From positions 62,001 to 126,000 of the forward strand of contig NZ_LMMP01000004.1 of assembly GCF_001422815.1 (NCBI RefSeq): DNA of 64,000 nt. The letters are read 5' to 3'. This document shows, one piece after another, positions 40,872 through 51,528 of this stretch (position 1 is its first letter; each line of letters starts with the position of its first letter). This stretch comes from Methylobacterium sp. Leaf91 (GTDB lineage Bacteria; Pseudomonadota; Alphaproteobacteria; Rhizobiales; Beijerinckiaceae). The translations under genes and the position numbers were made by a program. The notes under the pieces are model-generated. The model made no database searches and had not been told where the DNA came from. It worked only from the letters and a program-made list of their open reading frames with translations.

Positions 40872-41190
40872 GCGCGGAATCTCCGGGCGGGGCCGCGCCC
40901 TCCCGCCTCATGGCATCCTCTTCCTCGCCCAGCCGGGCGATGTCGTCGGCCACGACCGCCTCCAGTCCACGCGCGATCTTCAGCGCCCGCGTCGGCTCGC
41001 CGACCCGCATCACCAGGACGATGGTCTCGCGATCGGCGCAGCCGGGCTCGCCACAGGCGATTTCGTTGACGGCGAGGACGTCATCCTCGCCGAGCCCGAG
41101 ACCCAGGCGAAGCGCGCCCTTGAGCCTCGCTGCATCGGCCGACCGTGCGGCCGAGCGGGCGCGGGCATCCTTGAGGGAAAAGAACGCCAT
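40861..41190 (-). CDS. Small CobW-associated protein with CGEPGC motif
   Basis: A 109-residue protein starting [20 protein letters not shown]. The conserved-looking core is VLAVNEIACGEPGCADRETI with VLVMRVGEPTRALKIARGL, matching a small family with a CxEPGCxxxET motif that I associate with COG0523 GTPase genes. The ATG overlaps the CobW stop by one base (TGATG), so translation is coupled and the two products should work together. The Cys pair could bind a metal (inference). The C-terminal 25 residues are acidic and variable. Confidence 0.78.
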   Translation of the reverse strand: MAFFSLKDARARSAARSADAARLKGALRLGLGLGEDDVLAVNEIACGEPGCADRETIVLVMRVGEPTRALKIARGLEAVVADDIARLGEEEDAMRREGAAPPGDSAPTV

Positions 41191-42410
41191 CAGGCGGCGG
41201 CACGCTGCCAGGCGGGAAACGGATCGGGCAGGGCGCGGTACGGCGCCGGATCGAACCGCGTCACCTCCTCGGAACCGACCAGACAGGCGTCGAGTGCGGC
41301 GGTGATCGCTTCCTGGTCGAGACCCGTCCCGATGAAGACGAGTTCCTGGCGGCGGTCGCCCCAGGGCTCGCTCCAGTTCCGGGACAGATGACTGCGCCAC
41401 TCCGCATCCTCCGGCCAGCGGGCCTTCGGTACGCAGGCCCACCACGCCCCCATCGGCGAAACCCGGGCGATGGCACCGGCGAGGGAGAATTCACCGACCC
41501 AGTCCGGGCGCGTCGCCAGCCAGAAATGCCCCTTCGCGCGGATGAGGCCTGGCCATGTCACCTTGGTGAAGGCATCGAACGCCTCGGGCGCGAAGGGACG
41601 GCGAGCCCGGTAGACGAAGGAGCCGATCCCGTATTCCTCGGTTTCGGGCACGTGATCGGCGGCGCCGTAGAGCTCCTTGAACCAGAGCGGGTGTTCCTGC
41701 GCCCTCTCCTCGCTGAACAGGCCGGTATCCAGAACCCGATCGAGGGGGACGCGGCCATAGGAGGCCTCGACGATGCGGGCATCGGCATTGAGCCCGCGTA
41801 TCACCGAGCGGACCAGAGCGAGCTGATCCGCCCCGACATCACCGGCCTTGTTAAGGACGACTACATCGGCGAACTCGATCTGCTCCACGAGAAGGTCGAC
41901 AAGGGTCCGGGCATCCTCCTCGCCCGCACTCTCGCCCCGGTCGCGCAGGAACGCCGTCGAACCGTAATCGCGCAGGAGACTCACCGCGTCGACCACGGTG
42001 ACCATGGTGTCGAGGCGGGCGACGTCGCTCAGCGCAGCCCCGTCTTCGTCGCGGAAGGAGAAGGTGCTCGCCACCGGCAGCGGCTCGGCGATGCCGGTGC
42101 CTTCGATCAGGAGGTAATCGAACCGCCCTTCCTCCGCGAGCGTCCGGACTTCGGCCAGAAGGTCGTCCCGCAGCGTGCAGCAGATGCAGCCATTGGTCAT
42201 CTCCACCAGGCGTTCGTCGGTGCGAGAGAGGTTGGCGCTGCCCTCACGGATCAGGGCGGCGTCGATGTTCACCTCACTCATGTCGTTGACGATCACGGCG
42301 ACGCGTCGTCCCTCGCGGTTGTTGAGAATGTGGTTCAACAGCGTGGTCTTGCCGGCACCGAGGAAGCCGGAAAGGACGGTGACGGGGAGACGGTGATCGC
42401 GCTGGCTCAT
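41190..42410 (-). CDS. CobW/COG0523-family metallochaperone GTPase, Zur-type control
   Basis: A 406-residue G3E GTPase of the CobW/ZigA/YciC group, which hands zinc to client proteins under zinc limitation. Visible: Walker [19 protein letters not shown], switch residues [14 protein letters not shown], the metal motif [14 protein letters not shown] (CxCC), [14 protein letters not shown] and [10 protein letters not shown], where the usual NKxD reads NKAGD. A CobW C-terminal domain follows ([30 protein letters not shown]). A Zur-like operator overlaps its promoter. It is followed by a translationally coupled small CGEPGC protein. Confidence 0.93.
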   Translation of the reverse strand: MSQRDHRLPVTVLSGFLGAGKTTLLNHILNNREGRRVAVIVNDMSEVNIDAALIREGSANLSRTDERLVEMTNGCICCTLRDDLLAEVRTLAEEGRFDYLLIEGTGIAEPLPVASTFSFRDEDGAALSDVARLDTMVTVVDAVSLLRDYGSTAFLRDRGESAGEEDARTLVDLLVEQIEFADVVVLNKAGDVGADQLALVRSVIRGLNADARIVEASYGRVPLDRVLDTGLFSEERAQEHPLWFKELYGAADHVPETEEYGIGSFVYRARRPFAPEAFDAFTKVTWPGLIRAKGHFWLATRPDWVGEFSLAGAIARVSPMGAWWACVPKARWPEDAEWRSHLSRNWSEPWGDRRQELVFIGTGLDQEAITAALDACLVGSEEVTRFDPAPYRALPDPFPAWQRAAA

Positions 42411-42423
42411 CGGAAATCCACTA

Positions 42424-42466
42424 TGTAATGTAATACTATTACAATTCGTGGGATCGTCCCTGTCAA
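42424..42466 (-). promoter_or_regulatory. CobW promoter with overlapping Zur-like operator
   Basis: On the minus strand TTGACA (42466-42461), a 17-base spacer and TGTAAT (42443-42438) make a near-perfect promoter. The -10 element is the first half of the 20-bp palindrome TGTAATAGTATTACATTACA (42443-42424). This resembles alphaproteobacterial Zur sites (TGTAATGTTATAACATTACA type). A repressor here would block RNA polymerase directly, and the CobW ATG is 14 bases past the box. Confidence 0.75.
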
Positions 42467-42480
42467 TCCCGTTTGAAAAT

Positions 42481-42502
42481 CTCTGTCCACGGGTAGACAG
42501 AG
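42481..42502. promoter_or_regulatory. 22-bp palindrome, candidate TetR operator
   Basis: CTCTGTC-CACGGGTA-GACAGAG is a perfect 7-bp inverted repeat with an 8-base centre, in the divergent region between cobW and the TetR gene, about 100 bases before the TetR start. The form suits a TetR dimer site; autoregulation is inferred. Confidence 0.45.
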
Positions 42503-42604
42503 GAGGGTCGAAAAGCGCGCTCCGCGTGTTAGGGGAGGGCCATCCCGGCAGAGTCGCGGCAAAGGTGCAGCCGCTGGCCGGCGATCGCCCGAGGATGGAA
42601 TCCA

Positions 42605-43249
42605 GTGCGACCCTGGCGAGAAGGACCGGGAGACCGGCGCAGCTACCATCACGGCAACCTCAAAGAGGCGCTGATCGAAGCGGCGCGCCGGTTCATCGCC
42701 GAACGCGGCGTGGGCGGTTTCACCCTGGTCGATGCGGCACGCCTCGTCGGAGTGACCCCGGCCGCGCTCTATCGTCATTTCCGGGGTCGCGAAGCTCTGC
42801 TGGAGGAGGTGGCCGGCCGTGGCTTCACCGACCTCGCCGAGCGTCTGGCACGCTCCCTCACCTCACGCGGAACACCTCTCGAGCGCTTCACCCGAATGGG
42901 GGAGGCCTATCTCGCCTTCGCCGAGGAAGAGCCCGGCTATTATGCCGCGATCTTCGAGACGCGTGGCGCACCGATGGCAGCGGATTCTGCAGCCTCCGAC
43001 GTCCCGCCGAGGCCCAGCCCCTTCGACCTTCTGCTCGAAGCGCTGAAATCGACGTTTCCGGATGGATTCGGCGGAGTCGAGCCTCGTTTCGTCGCCCTGG
43101 AAGTCTGGGCCCTCTCGCACGGGCTCGCCACGCTCTCGGCTTCCGGACATCTGCCGAAAGGGCCCGGAATGCCAGACAAATACGAGCTGCTACGCGCCGG
43201 CGTGCTGGCCCTCGTCCATGGTGCGGGACGCCCCCGACCCTCGGCCTGA
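42605..43249 (+). CDS. TetR/AcrR family transcriptional regulator
   Basis: A 214-residue one-component regulator. The N-terminal DNA-binding domain reads [40 protein letters not shown] and [20 protein letters not shown], a classic TetR helix-turn-helix of the YHHGNLR subgroup. The C-terminal ligand domain begins near residue 80 and contains [20 protein letters not shown], matching the WHG-type TetR C-terminal domain. The start is a GTG at 42605. The ligand is unknown. It is divergent from the CobW operon; a candidate operator sits between them. Confidence 0.92.
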   Translation: MRPWREGPGDRRSYHHGNLKEALIEAARRFIAERGVGGFTLVDAARLVGVTPAALYRHFRGREALLEEVAGRGFTDLAERLARSLTSRGTPLERFTRMGEAYLAFAEEEPGYYAAIFETRGAPMAADSAASDVPPRPSPFDLLLEALKSTFPDGFGGVEPRFVALEVWALSHGLATLSASGHLPKGPGMPDKYELLRAGVLALVHGAGRPRPSA

Positions 43250-43298
43250 CACTCTCCTGAAAACGACCCTTGAAACCGCCACGTCGCATTCGCAAGTA

Positions 43299-43313
43299 AA
43301 TGTGGTTCACATT
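43299..43313. promoter_or_regulatory. 15-bp palindrome before the DUF2852 gene
   Basis: AATGTG-GTT-CACATT is a perfect 6-bp inverted repeat, 20 bases upstream of the GTG start of the DUF2852 gene and in a short AT-richer stretch. A regulator-binding site is possible; no family is assigned. Confidence 0.35.
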
Positions 43314-43332
43314 AACATCGGAGCTGTGAGCC

Positions 43333-43788
43333 GTGAGCTTTTCCTCGACCTCTCCCTGGGCCACCGGCAAAGCCTGCCGCAGCGGTCCGTTTCCCCGCCG
43401 CTCTTTCGAGATCGGCGCCGTCGTCGTCGCGTTCTTCTACTGGTGGCCATTGGCGGCGGCCTACATCGCCTGGAAGGTGGCGGGTTACCCGGCATTGTCC
43501 GAACTGCGCGGCATGATCGGCCGTGGATCCGATTGGCAGGCGGGCATGCGCAAATCGCGCTTCGCCCAGGCGTTCGAGGCCGCAGACCTGCGCGGCACCG
43601 GCAACCTTGCCTTCGACGATTACCGCCGCGCCGAACTCGACCGGCTCAATGCCCAGCGCAAGGCGCTGCAGGAGGAGAGCCGCGCCTTCGCCGAGTTCGT
43701 GGAAGAACTGAAGCGCGCCAAGGACCGCGAGCAGTTCGACGCCTTCATGGCCAAGCGCAACAATAGCGGCCCGACGCAGAGCGTCTGA
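43333..43788 (+). CDS. DUF2852 membrane protein
   Basis: A 151-residue protein of DUF2852, an uncharacterised alphaproteobacterial family. One transmembrane segment (EIGAVVVAFFYWWPLAAAYI, continuing AWKVAGY) near residues 26-50 is followed by a cytoplasmic helical region (GTGNLAFDDYRRAELDRLNA, QRKALQEESRAFAEFVEEL) that forms a predicted coiled coil. The family hallmark is the FxxWWPLxxxxxAWK helix and the NxAFDDYRxxEL block. The start is a GTG at 43333. An intrinsic terminator follows 25 bases after the stop. Confidence 0.87.
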   Translation: MSFSSTSPWATGKACRSGPFPRRSFEIGAVVVAFFYWWPLAAAYIAWKVAGYPALSELRGMIGRGSDWQAGMRKSRFAQAFEAADLRGTGNLAFDDYRRAELDRLNAQRKALQEESRAFAEFVEELKRAKDREQFDAFMAKRNNSGPTQSV

Positions 43789-43812
43789 CCGATCCCCCAT
43801 TCGGGGCAAAGA

Positions 43813-43845
43813 GGGCTTCCGGCAGCGATGCCGGGAGTCCTTTTT
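43813..43845 (+). terminator. Intrinsic terminator after the DUF2852 gene
   Basis: Stem CTTCCGGCA / TGCCGGGAG with loop GCGA, extended by GG/CC, then five T residues. It is positioned 25 bases past the stop codon. Confidence 0.88.
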
Positions 43846-43864
43846 CGTTTGTTCGGCGGCGAGA

Positions 43865-44131
43865 TCAATCCTGCAGTTTTTTCAGGTGATGCAGGGCGAT
43901 GAAGTGCAGGCAGAAGCCGAGGATCAGCGCCGTCACGCTCACCGCACCCGGCTCGGTCTGGAAGAACCGTAGCGAGACGCTCCACGCCTCGGAGCGGGAC
44001 AGGCGGTGGTCAAACCCTTCGTAGAGCCGCATCCCCGGCAGGAAGAAGCCGACCATCACCAGAGACGCCCCGAGCGTATTGAGGAACGTGGCGCGATAGC
44101 GGACCCTGTCGTTACGGGCGGACTTGCTCAT
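43865..44131 (-). CDS. Small two-span membrane protein, unknown
   Basis: An 88-residue protein from the ATG at 44131 (MSKSARNDRVRYRATFLNTL). There are two hydrophobic helices, LNTLGASLVMVGFFLPGMRL and VSVTALILGFCLHFIALHHL, joined by a polar loop. The basic N-terminus suggests N-in, C-in. In-frame ATGs at 44158 and further upstream add polar residues only. It is divergent from upp. No family was recognised. Confidence 0.65.
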   Translation of the reverse strand: MSKSARNDRVRYRATFLNTLGASLVMVGFFLPGMRLYEGFDHRLSRSEAWSVSLRFFQTEPGAVSVTALILGFCLHFIALHHLKKLQD

Positions 44132-44346
44132 GGGCGTACTGTTTCGGATAAGTTTCATCGACGACCCGGACCACCCTGTTTGCATCGCTCCGACGACCGG
44201 GACGCGCCCCTCACCGCGTCATGGCCGCGCTTCTTTATCGGATTTTCATGCCCCGGGGGGCCATAAGGGCGGGAGTTCAAAAGAGCGTGGGGTCGGTCCG
44301 GTGCCGTCCGTGGTGCGGTGGGCCGGTTCTCGGGGGAGTGAAGGCG

Positions 44347-45009
44347 ATGGCGAATACGGACGGTCCCGGCGCGGAGACCCGCGCGACGGTCACGGTGGTC
44401 GACCATCCCCTGGTCCAGCACAAACTGACCCTGCTCCGACAGAAGGAGCGCTCGACCAAAGGCTTTCGCCAGATCCTCAACGAGATCGGGATGCTCCTCG
44501 CCTATGAGGTCACCCGCGACCTTCCCCTGGAGCGGGTGACGATCGAAACGCCGATCCAGGCGATGGAGGCACCGCAGATCGCCGGAAAGAAGCTGGTTCT
44601 CGCCCCCATCCTGCGCGCGGGGGTCGGCTTCCTCGACGGCATGCTGTCGCTCGTGCCCTCCGCGCGCGTCGCCCATGTCGGGCTTTATCGCGACCCGGAG
44701 ACGCTGGAGGCGGTGGAATATTACTTCAAGGCGCCGTCCGACCTCGCCGACCGCACCGTCCTCGTCCTCGACCCGATGCTCGCCACGGCCAATTCGGCCA
44801 TCGCGGCCATCGACCTCTTGAAGCAGCGCGGCGCTCGCGACCTGCGCTTCGTCTGCCTCCTCGCCGCGCCGGAAGGCGTCGCCAAGCTCCAGGCGACGCA
44901 TCCCGACGTGCCGGTCTGGACGGCCTCCATCGACAGCCACCTCAACGACCACGGCTATATCGTGCCAGGCCTCGGCGATGCCGGCGACCGGATGTACGGC
45001 ACCCGCTGA
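44347..45009 (+). CDS. upp: Uracil phosphoribosyltransferase
   Basis: Converts uracil and PRPP to UMP in pyrimidine salvage. The 220-residue product has the family blocks [60 protein letters not shown], the PRPP-binding [20 protein letters not shown] and the uracil-binding end [18 protein letters not shown]. In most relatives the PRPP loop reads LATGxS; here it is LATANS. The ATG at 44347 has GGGGGAG about 10 bases upstream. The upstream open frame is not conserved. It is probably monocistronic. Confidence 0.97.
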   Translation: MANTDGPGAETRATVTVVDHPLVQHKLTLLRQKERSTKGFRQILNEIGMLLAYEVTRDLPLERVTIETPIQAMEAPQIAGKKLVLAPILRAGVGFLDGMLSLVPSARVAHVGLYRDPETLEAVEYYFKAPSDLADRTVLVLDPMLATANSAIAAIDLLKQRGARDLRFVCLLAAPEGVAKLQATHPDVPVWTASIDSHLNDHGYIVPGLGDAGDRMYGTR

Positions 45010-45094
45010 GACATTCCGCGCTTAACAACTGCGCCCTTGCCAACCCGCCCTCCGGCCGCACATGACGGGTCACGCCAACCGGAGATGTGATGCA

Positions 45095-46111
45095 ATGACG
45101 TCAAGCCCAGACCTGCCCGAGACCATGCGCCAAATCCGGTTCGCGGGAGCAGGTGGGCCGGATGTCCTGACGCTCGAGACGGTGCCGCTGCCCCAGCCCG
45201 GTCCCGGCCAGGTGCTCATCGAGGTCGTGTCGGCCGGCGTGAACCGGCCCGACATCCAGCAGCGCGAAGGCAAGTATCCGCCGCCGAAGGGCGCCACCGA
45301 AATCCCGGGCCTCGAAGTCGCCGGCCGGATCGCGGCCCTCGGCGAGGGGGCGGAGGGTTTCGCCATCGGCGACGAGGTCTGCGCCCTCACCATCAGCGGC
45401 GGTTACGCCGAATTCGCCGTGGCCGAGACCGGACAATGCCTGCCGCGCCCGGCGCCGCTCTCGCTGATCGAGGCAGCCGGACTGCCGGAGACCTATTTCA
45501 CCGTCTACAGCAACGTCATCGAGCGCGGGCGGCTGAAGCCGGGTGAGAGCTTCCTCGTCCATGGCGGATCGAGCGGCATCGGCTCCACGGCGATCCAGAT
45601 GGCGAAGCTCCACGGCGCGCGTGTCTTCGCGACCGCCGGATCCGCCGAGAAATGCGCCTTCTGCAAGGAACTCGGCGCCGACGAGGCGATCAATTACCGG
45701 GAGGCGGATTTCGCCGAGGAGATCAAGCGCCTCACCGAGGGCAAGGGCGTCGACGTCATCCTCGACATGGTGGGCGCACCTTACCTCGCCCGCAACCTCG
45801 CCTCCCTGGCGATCGAGGGACGTCTCGTGCAGATCGCCTTCATGCAGGGCTACAAGGTCGAGAGCTTCAGCATGACGCCGATCATGATGAAGCGGCTCAC
45901 CTTCACCGGTGCGACCCTGCGGGCGCGTCCCAAAGCGGAGAAGGCGGCCATCGCCGAGGGCCTGCGCCGGGACATCTGGCCCCTCCTCGCCGATGGCCGG
46001 ATGAAGCCGATCATCCATGCCACCTTCCCCTTGGAAAAGGCGTCCGAGGCCCATGCGCTCATGGAATCCAGCGCGCATCTCGGCAAGATCATGCTGACGA
46101 CCGGGCGGTGA
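45095..46111 (+). CDS. NAD(P)H-quinone oxidoreductase (zeta-crystallin/PIG3 type)
   Basis: A 338-residue medium-chain dehydrogenase/reductase without zinc. It has the quinone-oxidoreductase pattern: MRQIRFAGAGGPDVLTLETV, PLPQPGPGQVLIEVVSAGVN, RPDIQQREGKYPPPKGATEI, PGLEVAGRIAALGEGAEGF and the nucleotide motif ESFLVHGGSSGIGSTAIQMA. SRRPD-like NRPDxxQRxGxYPPP is the PIG3 signature. The catalytic zinc Cys of alcohol dehydrogenases is absent. It probably reduces quinones or enones with NADPH. GGAG lies 11 bases before the chosen ATG; an ATG at 45062 would add 11 residues. Confidence 0.92.
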   Translation: MTSSPDLPETMRQIRFAGAGGPDVLTLETVPLPQPGPGQVLIEVVSAGVNRPDIQQREGKYPPPKGATEIPGLEVAGRIAALGEGAEGFAIGDEVCALTISGGYAEFAVAETGQCLPRPAPLSLIEAAGLPETYFTVYSNVIERGRLKPGESFLVHGGSSGIGSTAIQMAKLHGARVFATAGSAEKCAFCKELGADEAINYREADFAEEIKRLTEGKGVDVILDMVGAPYLARNLASLAIEGRLVQIAFMQGYKVESFSMTPIMMKRLTFTGATLRARPKAEKAAIAEGLRRDIWPLLADGRMKPIIHATFPLEKASEAHALMESSAHLGKIMLTTGR

Positions 46112-46280
46112 CGCAGGGGTTAACCTGGATGTAGCTGCGGCTTTTGCGTCATATGCCGCGACCAGGGCCAATCGACTCGGAACAGGGAGCTCGGCCGTCG
46201 CGTTCAATCCACCAAATGGGACATCCACGTCTCAGGTTGACCATGACGGCCGTCCCCGGCCGAGCTTCGAAAGGTATCCC

Positions 46281-46583
46281 ATGGCAGAACGACTCGACGG
46301 CCAGGACGCGCGTCAGGGCAAGAAGGGCAAGCCGGTCCTCTACGTCCTGATCGGCAGCCTCGTCCTCCTCGCCATCGCCATCACCGGTCTGATGACCTGG
46401 CAGGGTGCGAACTCTCCGAAAGACTACGCCTCGCAGAGCCAGGACGCCTCCCGTGGTCAGGTCACCGGCTCCGTGAACGGGTCCGGAAACGGAACCTCGT
46501 CGGCGAATACCGGCAACGTTCCCGCTGGCAACCCAGCCTACCCGGCGCCGGCCCAACCTTCGGCCAATGGCGGCCAGAAATAA
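46281..46583 (+). CDS. Small single-span membrane protein with Gly/Asn/Pro-rich tail
   Basis: A 100-residue protein with a basic cytoplasmic start (MAERLDGQDARQGKKGKP), one transmembrane helix (VLYVLIGSLVLLAIAITGLM) and a 55-residue low-complexity tail rich in Gly, Asn, Ser, Ala and Pro, predicted outside. Similar hypothetical proteins are common in Methylobacterium and relatives, from memory. Function unknown. GAAAGG precedes the ATG and an intrinsic terminator follows, so it is a stand-alone transcript. Confidence 0.72.
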   Translation: MAERLDGQDARQGKKGKPVLYVLIGSLVLLAIAITGLMTWQGANSPKDYASQSQDASRGQVTGSVNGSGNGTSSANTGNVPAGNPAYPAPAQPSANGGQK

Positions 46584-46610
46584 GCATATCCTAAGCTCGG
46601 GGTAAGCCGT

Positions 46611-46662
46611 GCCACGGTAACGCCAAGGGGTACGTCCCGGACGCAATACCGTGGCCTTTTTT
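46611..46662 (+). terminator. Intrinsic terminator after the small membrane protein gene
   Basis: GCCACGGTA (46611-46619) pairs perfectly with TACCGTGGC (46647-46655) across a 27-base loop, followed by a run of six T residues. The long loop is unusual but stem and T tract are clear. Confidence 0.72.
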
Positions 46663-46708
46663 GTACGGTAAAAGAATCGAAGCCGACAATCCACGCTGTG
46701 GAAATTGT

Positions 46709-48303
<1,595 letters not shown>

Positions 48304-48381
48304 CCTCACGTGCTCCGATCGGCTTTCGATCCTTGCCCTCGAAAGCCGATTCGAAGGTCTCCGCGCGTCGCCCGCCGGCTC

Positions 48382-49263
48382 TCAGCGGGTCGGAACCGGC
48401 GTTTCACCGCGATAATCGTAGAAGCCGCGCTTCGTCTTCCGGCCGAGCCAGCCGGCCTCGACATATTTCACCAGGAGCGGGCAGGGGCGGTACTTCGAAT
48501 CCGCCAGCCCCTCGTAGAGCACCTGCATCACCGACAGGCAGGTATCGAGGCCGATGAAATCGGCCAGCTGCAGCGGTCCCATTGGATGGTTGGCGCCGAG
48601 CTTCATCGCGGTGTCGATGGCCTCCACCGAGCCGACGCCCTCATAGAGCGTATAGATCGCCTCGTTGATCATCGGCAGCAGGATGCGGTTGACGATGAAG
48701 GCCGGGAAATCCTCCGACATGGTGGAGGTCTTGCCGAGCTTGGCGATGAACGCCTTGGCCGAAACGTAGGTCGGGTCCGCCGTCGCGATGCCCCGGATCA
48801 GCTCAACGAGCTGCATGACGGGGACCGGATTCATGAAATGGATGCCGATGAACCGCTCCGGCCGGTCGGTCGCGGCGGCGAGGCGGGTGATCGAGATCGA
48901 CGACGTGTTCGTCGCCACGATGGCGTCGGGGTTCAGAGAGGGGCACAGGGCGGTGAAGATCTGGCGCTTGGTCGCCTCGTCCTCCGTCGCCGCCTCGATG
49001 ACGAGGTCGCAGGGGGCGAGGTCGTCATAGCTCTCGGCGGCCTGAATACGGGCGACGCCGCTGCGCCTCTGCTCGTCGGTGATCGTACCCTTGGAGACCT
49101 GACGCGCCAGATTGCCGTCGATCGTCGCGAGCCCGCTATGGATCCGGGCGGTGTCGCGGTCGTTCAGCCGCACGTCCAGTCCGGCCATGGCGCAGACATG
49201 GGCGATGCCGCTTCCCATCTGGCCGGCGCCGATGATTCCGACGGTCTTGATCTCGATGGCCAT
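48382..49263 (-). CDS. hbd: 3-hydroxyacyl-CoA (3-hydroxybutyryl-CoA) dehydrogenase
   Basis: A 293-residue NAD-dependent dehydrogenase of short-chain 3-hydroxyacyl-CoA. The Rossmann motif is TVGIIGAGQMGSGIAHVCAM. The catalytic region contains ERFIGIHFMNPVPVMQLVEL (His and Asn/Glu pair), FPAFIVNRILLPMINEAIYT, EAIDTAMKLGANHPMGPLQL and ADFIGLDTCLSVMQVLYEGL. It ends with the C-terminal domain signature PLLVKYVEAGWLGRKTKRGF. Length is standard for the stand-alone type. It lies downstream of etfB-etfA, separated by a terminator, fitting a role in acyl-CoA or C4 (PHB, ethylmalonyl-CoA) metabolism. Confidence 0.95.
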   Translation of the reverse strand: MAIEIKTVGIIGAGQMGSGIAHVCAMAGLDVRLNDRDTARIHSGLATIDGNLARQVSKGTITDEQRRSGVARIQAAESYDDLAPCDLVIEAATEDEATKRQIFTALCPSLNPDAIVATNTSSISITRLAAATDRPERFIGIHFMNPVPVMQLVELIRGIATADPTYVSAKAFIAKLGKTSTMSEDFPAFIVNRILLPMINEAIYTLYEGVGSVEAIDTAMKLGANHPMGPLQLADFIGLDTCLSVMQVLYEGLADSKYRPCPLLVKYVEAGWLGRKTKRGFYDYRGETPVPTR

Positions 49264-49413
49264 CGCTTGAACTCGCACCCCTGAGGCGCGGCCGGTTCGG
49301 CCGCAGAACGCCCGCCTAGCGATCGAGGCGTTGGCGCCGCAATTGAAATGCGGCGCACAAAATTCCTAGATCATTTTCTCGCTGAGGTGCAGCCCGGGCA
49401 AGCGCTTAAATGG

Positions 49414-49448
49414 GAAAAGAACTCCGCCGCGGATGGCTGCGGCGGAGT
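49414..49448 (-). terminator. Intrinsic terminator after etfA
   Basis: On the minus strand ACTCCGCCGC and GCGGCGGAGT form a perfect 10-bp stem with an 8-base loop, followed by TCTTTT. It separates etfBA from hbd downstream. Confidence 0.85.
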
Positions 49449-49473
49449 CCTGTCGTGGTTCCGGGGCGTAGGG

Positions 49474-50424
49474 TCAGCCCTTGGCCTTGGCGATCTCGGC
49501 CTGAAGCTCGGGGACGATCTGGAACAGGTCGCCGACGAGGCCGTAATCCGCCACCTGGAAGATCGGCGCATCCTCGTCCTTGTTGATGGCGACGATGACC
49601 TTCGAATCCTTCATGCCGGCCAGATGCTGGATCGCGCCGGAGATGCCCACCGCCACGTAGAGGTCCGGCGCCACGACCTTGCCGGTCTGGCCGACCTGCC
49701 AGTCGTTGGGAGCGTAGCCCGCATCGACAGCGGCGCGCGAGGCACCCACCGCCGCGCCGAGGGCATCGGCCAGCGGCTCGATGAGCTCCTTGAACTTGTC
49801 CGAGGAGCCGAGCGAGCGGCCACCCGAGACGATGATCTTGGCGGCGGCCAGTTCGGGCCGATCGGACTGGGCGATCTCCTCGCCCTTGAAGGTGGATTTG
49901 GACGAAGCGGGCGCGCTTACCGTGACGGGCTCCACCGGAGCCGTCGATCCCCCGGCGGCAGCGGCCTTGAACGCCGCCATGCGGACCGTGATGACCTTCT
50001 TGCCCTCGGCGGCCTGGACGGTCTGGATCGCGTTGCCGGCATAGATCGGCCGGTCGAACGTGTCGGGCGAGATCACGCTCATGATGTCGGAGATCTGCGC
50101 CACGTCGAGAAGAGCGGCCACGCGCGGCAGCACGTTCTTTCCGGTGGTGGAGGCGGCGGCGATGATCACGTCGTAATCGCCAGAGAGAGAGACGATCAGC
50201 GCCGCCGTCGGTTCGGCCAGGGCGTGGTCGTAGGCGGCATCCTCGGCCAGCAGCACCTTCTCGACACCGTCGAGTGCGGCGGCGGCATCGGCTGCCGGGC
50301 GGCTCGCCGCACCGGCGACCAGGGCGTGGATCGGTCCGCCGATTTCCTTGGCGGCGGAGAGCGCCTTCAGGCTGGCGTCGCGCACGGCGCCGTTATCGTG
50401 CTCGATGAGGAGGAGAATGGCCAT
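49474..50424 (-). CDS. etfA: Electron transfer flavoprotein alpha subunit
   Basis: EtfA holds the FAD of the heterodimeric electron-transfer flavoprotein that passes electrons from acyl-CoA dehydrogenases to ETF-ubiquinone oxidoreductase. The 316 residues begin [20 protein letters not shown]. The FAD domain has [20 protein letters not shown], then [40 protein letters not shown] (diagnostic) and [20 protein letters not shown]. It follows etfB by 134 bases and ends at an intrinsic terminator. Confidence 0.97.
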   Translation of the reverse strand: MAILLLIEHDNGAVRDASLKALSAAKEIGGPIHALVAGAASRPAADAAAALDGVEKVLLAEDAAYDHALAEPTAALIVSLSGDYDVIIAAASTTGKNVLPRVAALLDVAQISDIMSVISPDTFDRPIYAGNAIQTVQAAEGKKVITVRMAAFKAAAAGGSTAPVEPVTVSAPASSKSTFKGEEIAQSDRPELAAAKIIVSGGRSLGSSDKFKELIEPLADALGAAVGASRAAVDAGYAPNDWQVGQTGKVVAPDLYVAVGISGAIQHLAGMKDSKVIVAINKDEDAPIFQVADYGLVGDLFQIVPELQAEIAKAKG

Positions 50425-50558
50425 GCTATGCGTCGAACCTCATATGCGGTGCGGCCTGGCATCCGTCGCGGCGTCGCGCCGGATTGCGGCCGAGGATAAG
50501 GATTGTGGGCCGGCGCCGGCCATCCTGCGACGGCCGGAGCGCGGACGGAGCCTGAAGC

Positions 50559-51308
50559 TCAGATGACCGAGGCTTCGCCCTTCAGCTTCTGGACCAGTTC
50601 GGCCGCGGAGCCGACCTTGATGCCCGCCTTGCGTTCGGCCGGCTCGACGGTCTTCAGCACCTTGACCCGGGGCGTCACGTCGACGCCGAGCGCATCGGGG
50701 CTCAGCTCCTCGAGGGGCTTCTTCTTCGCCTTCATGATGTTGGGCAGCGACGCGTAGCGCGGCTCGTTCAGGCGCAGATCCGTGGTCACGATCGCCGGCA
50801 GGGCGAGGGTGACGGTCTGCAGGCCGCCATCGACCTCACGGGTGACGTCGATCGAACCCTCGCCGAATTCGAGCTTGAACGCGAATGTGCCCTGCGGCCA
50901 ATCGAGCAGGGCGGCGAGCATCTGCCCGGTCTGGTTGGAATCGTCGTCGATGGCCTGCTTGCCGAGGATGACGAGGCCGGGGGCCTCCTTCTCCACGACG
51001 GCCTTCAGGATCTTGGCCACCGCCAGCGGCTCCACGAGCCCGTCGGTCTTCACCAGGATCGCCCGGTCGGCGCCCATGGCGAGAGCGGTGCGCAAGGTCT
51101 CCTGCGCCTGCTGCGGACCGATGGACACGGCGACGATTTCGGTCGCCTTGCCCTTCTCCTTCAGACGGATCGCCTCTTCGACGGCGATCTCGTCGAACGG
51201 GTTCATCGACATCTTGACGTTGGCGAGTTCAACGCCCGAACCGTCGGCCTTGACGCGGATCTTGACGTTGTAGTCGACGACCCGCTTGACGGGCACCAGA
51301 ACCTTCAT
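50559..51308 (-). CDS. etfB: Electron transfer flavoprotein beta subunit
   Basis: EtfB is the AMP-binding partner of EtfA and the docking face for dehydrogenases. The start at the ATG at 51308 gives the canonical [20 protein letters not shown]; a GTG three codons earlier is possible. Family blocks: [60 protein letters not shown] and [20 protein letters not shown] with the recognition-loop region [12 protein letters not shown]. 249 residues is standard. It precedes etfA on the minus strand and follows the adenosyltransferase gene by 220 bases. Confidence 0.97.
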   Translation of the reverse strand: MKVLVPVKRVVDYNVKIRVKADGSGVELANVKMSMNPFDEIAVEEAIRLKEKGKATEIVAVSIGPQQAQETLRTALAMGADRAILVKTDGLVEPLAVAKILKAVVEKEAPGLVILGKQAIDDDSNQTGQMLAALLDWPQGTFAFKLEFGEGSIDVTREVDGGLQTVTLALPAIVTTDLRLNEPRYASLPNIMKAKKKPLEELSPDALGVDVTPRVKVLKTVEPAERKAGIKVGSAAELVQKLKGEASVI

Positions 51309-51528
51309 GGCGGTCACAATCCTCCAATGATTTTCTTGGCAAGGGCCGGCGCAGCGCGCGAGGGGCCTTCGACGCGGTCGAAGGTCCGGGCACCCTCTTG
51401 GAATGAAGCGGCGGACCGTAACGGGGGGATTTCAGACTTGTCAACGCGTGCGACAGTCTAGCCCCGCGTCGAACACATGCGATCCGTAATTCACGCTCGC
51501 TTGTATGCGGTCTACCAGATTTCCCGCT

